Positions 1-5,672 of a stretch of 8,134 nt of DNA are shown piece by piece. The position numbers were made by a program, and so were the translations under genes. Origin of the DNA: Bacteroidales bacterium. GTDB lineage: Bacteria > Bacteroidota > Bacteroidia > Bacteroidales > UBA7960. Where the stretch lies: assembly GCA_007122505.1 (NCBI GenBank), contig SKTQ01000096.1, positions 1 through 8,134 on the forward strand, read 5' to 3'. The notes beneath the pieces were generated by a model that worked only from the letters and a program-made list of their open reading frames with translations, had not been told where the DNA came from and made no database searches. How positions within the stretch are numbered: the stretch's first letter is position 1; each line of letters begins with the position of its first letter.

Positions 1-236
1 ATGAAATCAGATTTACCGGATATGCCTTTCAAATAGAAATGAAGTTTACTGCCTGGAAAATGGGATTCAGAATCAAGGAAGTCTCCATTGTTTTTACTGA
101 CCGTACCGAAGGTGAGTCAAAAATGAGTACTGGTATCTTTAAAGAGGCCGTATGGGGTGTGGTCCGGTTAAAATGGAAGAGCCTCATCAACCCCGGCAGA
201 TATAAATCTGCCATTCCCACCGAAGAAAATCAATAA
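1..236 (+). CDS. Polyprenol monophosphomannose synthase (GT2 family), C-terminal end only
   Basis: This is the 3' end of a gene that begins before the window; the reading frame starts at base 3 and ends with TAA at 234-236. The visible 77 residues include GYAFQIEMKF, then FRIKEVSIVFTDRTEGESKM, then GIFKEAVWGV. This is the characteristic C-terminal part of the GT-A fold in bacterial dolichol-phosphate-mannose-synthase-like enzymes, which move mannose or a similar sugar from a nucleotide donor to a polyprenyl phosphate at the inner face of the cytoplasmic membrane. There is no sign of an extra C-terminal membrane domain (GtrA type), because the protein stops shortly after the GT domain. An internal ATG at 39 is not the true start, since the conserved motif extends upstream of it. 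The gene lies 36 bases before pyrC on the same strand, so co-transcription is likely. The family call is firm; the exact sugar and acceptor cannot be read from this fragment. Confidence 0.85.
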   Translation, partial: EIRFTGYAFQIEMKFTAWKMGFRIKEVSIVFTDRTEGESKMSTGIFKEAVWGVVRLKWKSLINPGRYKSAIPTEENQ

Positions 237-272
237 CCAGATCAAGTAATTCCATATAAATACCATCAAGCT

Positions 273-1628
273 ATGAAGCAAACATCCTATCTGTTGAAAA
301 ATGGCATGATCGTCAATGAGGGAAGTCGTTTTCAGGGAGATCTGATCATTTCAGGAGGTGTTATTGATGGGATATTTCCCGGTGGTTATCAAGACAGTGA
401 AGCGGGGCATGATTTCCGGGTGATCGACCTGCAGGGTTCTATTCTGATGCCGGGCGTTATCGATGATCAGGTTCATTTCAGGGAGCCGGGGCTGACCCAC
501 AAAGCCGATATATACAGTGAGTCGCGTGCAGCCGTTGCGGGCGGCATCACCAGCTATATGGAGATGCCAAATACGGTACCCAATACAACCACACAGGATC
601 TGCTTCAAAAAAAGTTTGACATTGCCGCAGAAAAAAGCCTTGCAAATTATTCCTTTTACATGGGAGCCACCAACGACAACCTGGATGAGCTCAGGGCCAC
701 CGACCCGCTGAATGTTTGCGGGGTAAAGGTTTTCATGGGAGCATCCACCGGTAACATGCTGGTGGATAATCCGGCAACGTTGGAAAATATTTTCAGGCAG
801 ATTTCATTGCCTGTTGCTGTGCACTGCGAAGACGAAATGACCGTCAGAAAAAATCTGGAGGTTGCCAAAAATATCTATGGCGACCCGATTCCCATGTTCA
901 TGCACGCGACCATCCGCAGTCATGAAGCATGCGAACGGTCTTCACGGTTGGCCATCGGTCTGGCTGAAAAATTTGACACCCGGTTGCACCTTTTGCACCT
1001 GAGCACAGCCAATGAAGTCCGCTTGCTAAACAACGACACCCCCTTGCACAACAAACGGATCACTGCCGAGGTGTGTGTACACCATTTATGGTTTCACATA
1101 GATGATTATGCACCAAAAGGTTCACATATCAAATGGAACCCATCCATAAAATATGATGATGACAGAAAGGCATTGACAGAAGCATTGAAGGAGGGATTCG
1201 CAGATGTCATTGCCACGGATCACGCACCACACACCCTGGAAGAGAAAAAAAAGAGCTATGTTGATTGTCCCTCCGGAGCACCCATGGTGCAGCATGCCCT
1301 TCCGGCAATGTTTACACTTGCAGATAAACACAATATCTCATTTGAAAAACTGGTGGAACTGATGTGTCACAACCCCGCCATTTGTTTCAATGTCAAAAAC
1401 AGGGGCTTCATCAGAGAAGGTTACGCTGCCGACCTGGTGGTTGTGGCACCAGGAAAGCAAACACCGGTTACCCGTGAAAGCTTGCATTACAAATGCGGGT
1501 GGTCACCCCTGGAGGGCTCAGTGCTGGAGGCAACAGTGGAATATACCTTTGTTAACGGTCACCTGGTATATGACAATGGCCGTTTTGATGAATCACAGAA
1601 GGGAGTTGCACTTCAGTTTTCAAGGTAG
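273..1628 (+). CDS. pyrC: Dihydroorotase (class I amidohydrolase)
   Basis: A cytosolic enzyme of de novo pyrimidine synthesis that interconverts N-carbamoyl-aspartate and dihydroorotate. The 451 residues are a normal length for the class I (pyrC/allantoinase-like) group. Visible landmarks are DQVHFREPG at 65-73 (substrate-binding Arg70), GGITSYMEMPNT at 90-101, Lys152 in GVKVFMGASTGN (candidate bridging carboxy-lysine), His184 in AVHCEDE, His239/His242 in LHLLHLST, and Asp316 in IATDHAPH (catalytic Asp). The first His of the usual HxH metal pair is Gln66 here. As I recall, the Porphyromonas/Bacteroides enzymes share this DDQVHFREPGLTHK form, so it looks like a lineage trait rather than damage. 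The ATG at 273 is preceded by no clear Shine-Dalgarno sequence. The gene follows the mannosyltransferase at 36 bases and converges on the DUF4296 gene with a 21-base gap. I considered allantoinase or hydantoinase, but the FREPG and IATDHAPH context and the close match to Bacteroidota PyrC favour dihydroorotase. Confidence 0.93.
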   Translation: MKQTSYLLKNGMIVNEGSRFQGDLIISGGVIDGIFPGGYQDSEAGHDFRVIDLQGSILMPGVIDDQVHFREPGLTHKADIYSESRAAVAGGITSYMEMPNTVPNTTTQDLLQKKFDIAAEKSLANYSFYMGATNDNLDELRATDPLNVCGVKVFMGASTGNMLVDNPATLENIFRQISLPVAVHCEDEMTVRKNLEVAKNIYGDPIPMFMHATIRSHEACERSSRLAIGLAEKFDTRLHLLHLSTANEVRLLNNDTPLHNKRITAEVCVHHLWFHIDDYAPKGSHIKWNPSIKYDDDRKALTEALKEGFADVIATDHAPHTLEEKKKSYVDCPSGAPMVQHALPAMFTLADKHNISFEKLVELMCHNPAICFNVKNRGFIREGYAADLVVVAPGKQTPVTRESLHYKCGWSPLEGSVLEATVEYTFVNGHLVYDNGRFDESQKGVALQFSR

Positions 1629-1649
1629 CGGGTTACTTATCTCTGCTCG

Positions 1650-2027
1650 CTATTGCGGCCCTTGTCCCGACTGCGCTTCACTTTCCATCAAACTCAGCCG
1701 ACTCAGGAGCTTTTCATGGATTCTCTCCATTTCACGGCCATCCAGCAGATAACAATCGAGGGCTTCTTCAAAGTCGGCGGGGTCAACCCCATGATGTGTA
1801 AAAATGCCCGCGTAAAAATACATGACCGAATCTCTTGATTCTCTTTCAATGTATTGATATTCCTGTAAAAAGGCTTCCAGCATATATAAGTCTGCAAGGA
1901 TTTCCACAATTTGCTCCCTTGTAAGGATCTTGTCACATTTATCGGTTCCGGGAGCCCTGAAAAATGTACAGGCTCCAAGTATCAATAACAAGAGTGTGGT
2001 AGCAAATATGGTCCTGATTGTCTTCAT
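1650..2027 (-). CDS. DUF4296-domain lipoprotein, function unknown
   Basis: The 125-residue product starts with a short basic segment and a hydrophobic stretch (residues 7-18), ending in a lipobox LGAC with Cys20 as the predicted lipidated residue. It is therefore probably exported and anchored in a membrane. The mature part contains ILTREQIVEILADLYMLEAF at 34-53 and a second helical part, FTHHGVDPADFEEALDCYL at 76-94, both typical of DUF4296, a helical domain found in Bacteroidota lipoproteins with no assigned role. The last 15 residues are polar and probably unstructured. The gene is read towards pyrC, and the two stop codons are only 21 bases apart with no room for a strong hairpin between them. 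From memory, DUF4296 genes often sit beside pyrC and the polyprenol-phosphate mannosyltransferase in this phylum; here the neighbour is kept but on the opposite strand. Start ATG 2027-2025 has no clear ribosome-binding site. Confidence 0.85.
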   Translation of the reverse strand: MKTIRTIFATTLLLLILGACTFFRAPGTDKCDKILTREQIVEILADLYMLEAFLQEYQYIERESRDSVMYFYAGIFTHHGVDPADFEEALDCYLLDGREMERIHEKLLSRLSLMESEAQSGQGPQ

Positions 2028-2056
2028 TCTTTTTTTGGGAAAAGCTTGTTAATCTC

Positions 2057-2075
2057 CCGGCTTCTTTACTGCCGG
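2057..2075. other. Small GC hairpin in the hutU / DUF4296 gap
   Basis: CCGGC at 2057-2061 pairs with GCCGG at 2071-2075 around a 9-base loop, inside the 85-base gap between hutU and the DUF4296 gene. In the direction those genes are read, no T-run follows it, so it is not a convincing intrinsic terminator. It could be a weak transcript-end or processing structure, or chance. Confidence 0.25.
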
Positions 2076-2112
2076 TTTAATAACCAAAGCGTTTCCGCCT
2101 TTTATTTACGTA

Positions 2113-4116
2113 TCAAATGTTCTTTAAAAGCTCCTCATCTACGGGATTTGGCAGTGTAACTTTCAGGCGGGGTTCTGACTGCATGGCTCTTTTGATGGCA
2201 AAAACGGCTTCTTTGTTTCGGGCCCAACTGCGGCGGGCAATGCCATTGTTTACATCCCAGAAAAGCATGCTTTGCAATCGTCTGTCGGCATCTTCTGTAC
2301 CATCCAGTACCATTCCGAACCCGCCATTGATCACTTCACCCCATCCTACACCGCCGCCATTATGAATCGACACCCAGGTTGCACCGCGGAAGCTGTCGCC
2401 GATCACATTATGGATGGCCATGTCGGCGGTAAACCGGGAGCCGTCATAAATGTTTGATGTTTCCCTGTAAGGACTGTCGGTGCCGCTTACATCATGGTGA
2501 TCGCGACCCAGGATTACCGGAGCAGAAATTTGTTTGTCGCGAATGGCTTGATTAAAGGCCCTTGCGATGCGAATACGGCCTTCGCTATCGGCATAAAGGA
2601 TGCGGGCCTGCGAACCCACCACCAGCTTGTTTTCGTCGGCATGTTCAATCCAGTGCAAATTATCGGCGAGTTGTTGCCTGATCTCTTCCGGAGCCGTTTG
2701 CATCATTTCGCGAAGCACATCTCCGGCAATCCGGTCAGTGGTTTTCAGATCAGCAGGGTCAGAAGAGGCGCAAACCCAGCGAAAAGGCCCAAAGCCATAG
2801 TCAAAACACATCGGCCCCATGATGTCCTGTACATAAGAGGGGTATTTATAGTCGCCGTCGGGAGCAAAAATATCTGCGCCGGCACGTCCTGCTTCCAGCA
2901 AAAAGGCATTTCCATAATCCCAGAAATACATTCCCCTGTTCACCATTTCGTTTACGGCATTTACATGACGTATCAGCGATTGCCTCACTTTTTCACTAAA
3001 CCCTTCCGGATCTTTCACCATCATTTCGTTGGCCTCCTCAAATCCAATACCCACAGGATAATAACCACCGGCGTAAGGGTTATGCAATGATGTCTGGTCA
3101 GAGCCCAGCTCCACAGTCACGCCTGCCGACACAAATTTCTCCCAGAGATCAACAATATTACCCGCATATGCCAGCGACACGGCTTCTTTTTGCTCTCTGG
3201 CCTTATTGATACGGCTAACCAGAACGTCAAGATCATCAAATACCTCGTCTACCCATCCCTGTGAATGTCTTGTTTGGGTGGCTTTCGGATTAACCTCGGC
3301 GATGACGGCAATGGCACCGGCAATGACTGCTGCTTTTGGCTGTGCTCCTGACATACCTCCAAGGCCACTGGAAACAAAAACTTTTCCGGCCAAACTCCCG
3401 TCGCTGTTTTTCAGCATGCGCCCGGCATTCATCACAGTTATGGTTGTACCGTGTACAATTCCCTGGGGGCCAATATACATAAAGGAACCCGCTGTCATCT
3501 GTCCGTATTGTGTAACACCCAAGGCGTTGAATCGTTCCCAGTCATCGGGTTTGGAATAATTCGGGATCATCATGCCGTTGGTAACCACTACACGCGGTGC
3601 ATCCGGATGGGAGGGGAACAAACCCATTGGGTGTCCGCTGTACAAAACCAGCGTCTGTTCATCGGTCATTTCCGCAAGATACTGCATACACAACAGGTAT
3701 TGTGCCCAGTTTTGAAATACGGTACCGTTGCCACCGTAAGTGATCAATTCGTGGGGATGTTGCGCCACCGCATGGTCAAGGTTGTTGCTCAGCATCAGCA
3801 TGATGGCCGCTGCCTGCTTTGAGCGGTGAGGGAAATCTTCGATTTTCCGGGCATAAATGGGGTAGTTCGGACGAAAACGGTACATGTAAATCCGGCCATA
3901 GGTTTTCAACTCATGGGCAAACTCTTCGGCCAATACCTTGTGAAATTCCGGCCGGAAATACCGCAAAGCATTTCTGACCGCAAGTTTTTTCTCTTCATCC
4001 GACAAAATATCCTTGCGCTTCGGCGCATGATTCAATGCCGGATCATAGGCCTTAGGCTCCGGAAGTATGTCCGGAATTCCTTGTATTACTGCTTGTTGAA
4101 ATTCAGTCAAAGACAT
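2113..4116 (-). CDS. hutU: Urocanate hydratase (long form)
   Basis: A cytosolic NAD-dependent enzyme, the second step of histidine degradation: urocanate plus water gives imidazolonepropionate. From the ATG at 4116 the product has 667 residues. That is the long form typical of Bacteroidota and animals rather than the roughly 550-residue Bacillus/Pseudomonas form. Landmarks are ITYGGNGTVFQNWAQY at 125-140, YSGHPMGLFPS at 159-169, VTQYGQMTAGS at 201-211, YIGPQGIVHGT at 214-224, the NAD-binding glycine-rich SSGLGGMSGAQPKAA at 249-263, ELGSDQTSLHNP at 336-347, GFGPFRW at 441-447 and HNGGGVGWGEV at 585-595. The usual bacterial CRGVGPFRW active-site segment reads CFDYGFGPFRW here, placing the nearest Cys (Cys437) two residues further upstream. 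An in-frame GTG at 4155 would add 13 residues, but MSLTEFQQAV matches the family N-terminus and uses ATG. No hutH, hutI or formiminotransferase gene is in the window. The gene may be read together with its upstream neighbour (106-base gap). Confidence 0.96.
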   Translation of the reverse strand: MSLTEFQQAVIQGIPDILPEPKAYDPALNHAPKRKDILSDEEKKLAVRNALRYFRPEFHKVLAEEFAHELKTYGRIYMYRFRPNYPIYARKIEDFPHRSKQAAAIMLMLSNNLDHAVAQHPHELITYGGNGTVFQNWAQYLLCMQYLAEMTDEQTLVLYSGHPMGLFPSHPDAPRVVVTNGMMIPNYSKPDDWERFNALGVTQYGQMTAGSFMYIGPQGIVHGTTITVMNAGRMLKNSDGSLAGKVFVSSGLGGMSGAQPKAAVIAGAIAVIAEVNPKATQTRHSQGWVDEVFDDLDVLVSRINKAREQKEAVSLAYAGNIVDLWEKFVSAGVTVELGSDQTSLHNPYAGGYYPVGIGFEEANEMMVKDPEGFSEKVRQSLIRHVNAVNEMVNRGMYFWDYGNAFLLEAGRAGADIFAPDGDYKYPSYVQDIMGPMCFDYGFGPFRWVCASSDPADLKTTDRIAGDVLREMMQTAPEEIRQQLADNLHWIEHADENKLVVGSQARILYADSEGRIRIARAFNQAIRDKQISAPVILGRDHHDVSGTDSPYRETSNIYDGSRFTADMAIHNVIGDSFRGATWVSIHNGGGVGWGEVINGGFGMVLDGTEDADRRLQSMLFWDVNNGIARRSWARNKEAVFAIKRAMQSEPRLKVTLPNPVDEELLKNI

Positions 4117-4162
4117 TATCTGTGATATTTTTGATGATGTTTTTACAACCTGCACTGTTTTC

Positions 4163-4174
4163 TTATAGCTATAA
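4163..4174. promoter_or_regulatory. AT-rich 12-bp palindrome upstream of hutU
   Basis: TTATAGCTATAA is a perfect inverted repeat in the 106-base gap before hutU, about 46 bases upstream of its ATG. Its position would suit an operator or part of a promoter. AT-rich palindromes of this size are common by chance, and no full TAnnTTTG element is visible in this gap on the hutU strand. Confidence 0.2.
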
Positions 4175-4222
4175 TTAGTGAAGTTTTACCAACCAACCGG
4201 AAAAAAAATATCAAGCTACGAT

Positions 4223-4642
4223 CTATTCACAAGCCGGCACAGTTTCTGCTTCAAAATATAGGAAGTCCCATTCAAAACCGCCTTCCTCGATGGTTGACAT
4301 TCGTATGCCTTCCGCAGAAAACCGCAAATCAGCACGGCCGCCACGGATAACTTCACCGGGTTTCAAACAAATAATTTGTTCTTCGCTTTCAAAACTCAGG
4401 ATATCATCACGGTAAAAAGCAACTACGAAGGTAACTGTCAGATGGGTTTCCAGCCTGTTTGTCATCTTCAGGTTGAGCAGCGCATGCGGGTCACGACCAA
4501 AAAAGCTTTCCCGCTGCCAGCGGTATTCAACGAAAACACCATCAGCTTCACCAAATTCATGATATTCAACCTGGGCCAAAGCCCCTTGAGGCAAAATCAT
4601 GAATGACAGCAGAAGTAGTGTTATTGCGGTTAAGGTTTTCAT
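4223..4642 (-). CDS. Small secreted protein of unknown function
   Basis: I do not recognise the family. From the ATG at 4642 the product has 139 residues. It begins with a clear Sec signal peptide: MKTL, a hydrophobic run at 5-18, then PQGALA with a likely signal peptidase I cut after Ala23, before Gln24. The mature part of about 116 residues has alternating hydrophobic stretches suggesting beta strands (VFVEYRWQ 37-43, ALLNLKMTNR 54-63, LTVTFVVAFY 68-77, EWDFLYFEAE 124-133). It also has two cysteines, Cys92 and Cys138, that could form a disulfide in the periplasm. The alternation of MTNR, a variable loop and an LKPGEV turn is reminiscent of small immunoglobulin-like beta-sandwich proteins, but this is inference. 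A TTG at 4678 could extend the ORF by 12 residues; I reject it because that stretch lies in the octamer repeat and the signal peptide starts at the ATG. The octamer array ends 12 bases upstream. Confidence 0.75.
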   Translation of the reverse strand: MKTLTAITLLLLSFMILPQGALAQVEYHEFGEADGVFVEYRWQRESFFGRDPHALLNLKMTNRLETHLTVTFVVAFYRDDILSFESEEQIICLKPGEVIRGGRADLRFSAEGIRMSTIEEGGFEWDFLYFEAETVPACE

Positions 4643-4654
4643 TCGTCTTTTTTT

Positions 4655-4722
4655 AAGGTCGAAATGTGTAAAAGTCAAAAGGTCTAAAGGTCTAAAAGTC
4701 TAAATGTCTAAATGTAGAATGT
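4655..4722 (-). repeat. Degenerate octamer tandem array, consensus ACNTTTAG
   Basis: Read on the minus strand, towards the secreted-protein gene, this stretch is a run of phased 8-base units. In order they are a leading heptamer ACATTCT, then ACATTTAG twice, ACTTTTAG, ACCTTTAG, ACCTTTTG, ACTTTTAC, ACATTTCG and a partial ACCTT. AC opens every unit and TTT fills positions 4-6, while position 3 and the last two bases vary. The array ends 12 bases before the ATG at 4642, so it falls in the leader or promoter-proximal region. It forms the downstream part of composite repeat copy A. Confidence 0.85.
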
Positions 4723-4740
4723 AAAAATGCAGCTTATCCT

Positions 4741-4788
4741 CACTTTTTACTGCTTACTTCTTACTATTTACTTGCACTCAAAACCCGC
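4741..4788 (-). repeat. Composite repeat copy A: GCGGGTTTTGAG core plus AGTAANN heptamers
   Basis: On the minus strand the core GCGGGTTTTGAG (4788-4777) is followed by TGCAAGTAAAT, then 7-base units AGTAAGA, AGTAAGC, AGTAAAA and a final AGTG. The core and the first heptamers match the stretch at 6904-6934 on the plus strand with about 26 identities in 30 columns. A short gap (4723-4740) separates the heptamers from the octamer array at 4655-4722. The element sits between the sigma-factor gene and the secreted-protein gene and is oriented in their direction of transcription. The GCGGG of the core can also pair weakly with CCCGTC just after the sigma stop, and TTTT follows, so it might serve as a poor terminator; that is only a possibility. 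Confidence 0.75.
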
Positions 4789-4821
4789 CCCACGCTCCCA
4801 ACTTTAGACACGACGGGCCTG

Positions 4822-5427
4822 TCACATTCTTTCCTTCATATTTTTCAGCGACCGGTAAAGAAATTCCCTTGCCCTGAATAGCTGAGCTTTCACGGTGCCC
4901 AACGGCAGGTTCAACGCTGTGGCGATCTCTTCATAGGATTGCTCCTCATAATAACGCATGGAGATCAGTTTTCGGTATCTGGGTTTGAGGGTATCCACGA
5001 CCTGCCTTACCAGTTCAAGCTTTTGGCTTCTGATAAATGACTCTTCCGGGTTTATCATTTCAGAAACAAAATAATAGGTTTCATCATGTTCTGCAACGTC
5101 TTCGTTGGCTTCGTGGTTGAGCACATTCTTTTTTTGTTTTCTGATGAAGTCGATGCAGTTGTTGGTGGCAATCCGGAAAAGCCAGGTGCTGAATGCATAT
5201 TTCCCGTTGTACTGCTTGATGTTGGTAAATGCCTTGCCAAAAGTTTCGATACACAGGTCCTCGGCATCTTCAGGATTTCCTGTCATCTTCAACAGCATAA
5301 AAAAGATGGTGTCTTTGTATAACCGCATCAACTCGGCAAAAGCCTGCTGGTCACCATGCTTTACGGCTTTTTCCAAAAGGGCCATATCCCGCTGTGCTTT
5401 TTTGGTATGTTCAGGCTTTCCTTCCAT
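4822..5427 (-). CDS. ECF-type sigma-70 family RNA polymerase sigma factor
   Basis: A 201-residue alternative sigma factor made of two domains, as in group 4 (extracytoplasmic function) sigmas. Region 2 spans about 29-100, with AFAELMRLYKDTIFFMLLKM (core binding), NPEDAEDLCIETFGKAF at 51-67 (core contact), and FSTWLFRIATNNCIDFIRKQ at 79-98 (-10 recognition and melting). A linker rich in acidic residues (105-130) leads to region 4 at about 137-195. Its helix-turn-helix SYEEIATALNLPLGTVKAQLF (164-184) would bind the -35/-33 element. Regions 1.1, 1.2 and 3 are absent. No anti-sigma gene (for example a FecR-like or zinc-binding membrane protein) lies downstream; the next gene encodes a small secreted protein, so regulation by partner sequestration cannot be inferred. 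The gene is divergent from tgt across a 245-base gap. Start ATG 5427 is the only one upstream of region 2 that gives a family-length N-terminus. Regulon and signal are unknown. Confidence 0.93.
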   Translation of the reverse strand: MEGKPEHTKKAQRDMALLEKAVKHGDQQAFAELMRLYKDTIFFMLLKMTGNPEDAEDLCIETFGKAFTNIKQYNGKYAFSTWLFRIATNNCIDFIRKQKKNVLNHEANEDVAEHDETYYFVSEMINPEESFIRSQKLELVRQVVDTLKPRYRKLISMRYYEEQSYEEIATALNLPLGTVKAQLFRAREFLYRSLKNMKERM

Positions 5428-5672
5428 CGGGTAAATCTGATAACAAAGAATTCATCATGTCTTCATAGAGAAAACAAGCGAAAAATCAAGAAACAACGAA
5501 AATACGCAAATTTTATTTCCGTATGCATGGCAATCGGGAATTTGCTAGCGCCCTGCCTTTAATTGGTGTTCACTGCCACGGCATCATATAGCGGTTACCC
5601 GGCCAATGAATCAACAAAAGTACCATCTTCTATGGGAATCCTTTCTATCTTTGGCAAAAAAAACAATGCCCG
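5428..5672. other. Divergent intergenic region between the sigma-factor gene and tgt
   Basis: This 245-base AT-rich gap must hold promoters for both directions. On the tgt side a good -7 element is visible (5646-5653). On the sigma side only a 7-of-8 match, TATTTTCG (5504-5497, minus strand), can be pointed to, without a well-spaced TTG. I see no RNA gene, riboswitch-like fold or repeat in the rest. Confidence 0.4.
5646..5653 (+). promoter_or_regulatory. Candidate Bacteroidota -7 promoter element for tgt
   Basis: TATCTTTG is an exact match to the Bacteroidota consensus TAnnTTTG, 19 bases upstream of the tgt ATG at 5673. Transcription starting a few bases downstream would leave a leader of only about 12-16 bases. 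No TTG is seen at the expected -33 distance, so the upstream half is weak or missing. An exact match in a short gap is unlikely but not impossible by chance. Confidence 0.45.

Noticed and set aside
1390..1752. A 120-codon plus-strand frame overlapping the end of pyrC and the start of the gap
   Set aside because: It overlaps pyrC in another frame and the DUF4296 gene on the other strand, and its product is rich in Trp, Ser and Arg as expected of a shadow frame.
2494..3090. A 198-codon open frame on the plus strand inside hutU
   Set aside because: It lies wholly antisense to a strongly conserved urocanase and its product resembles no family I recognise; long antisense frames are common opposite GC-rich third positions.
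4117..4155. N-terminal extension of urocanase from a GTG at 4155
   Set aside because: The family N-terminus matches from the ATG at 4116, and the extra 13 residues are not typical of it.
4643..4678. TTG start extending the secreted protein by 12 residues
   Set aside because: The extension is translated repeat sequence and would place a polar stretch before a signal peptide that is complete from the ATG at 4642.
4655..4722. The octamer array as a CRISPR array
   Set aside because: Units are 8 bases, contiguous and degenerate, with no unique spacers, and no cas gene is nearby.
4223..5427. Sigma factor plus secreted protein as a sigma/anti-sigma signalling pair
   Set aside because: The secreted protein has a cleavable signal peptide and no membrane segment or cytoplasmic anti-sigma domain, and a repeat-filled gap of about 180 bases separates the genes.
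5502..5524. Inverted repeat ATACG / CGTAT upstream of the sigma-factor gene as an operator
   Set aside because: Five-base arms with a 13-base spacer are expected by chance in an AT-rich gap of this size.
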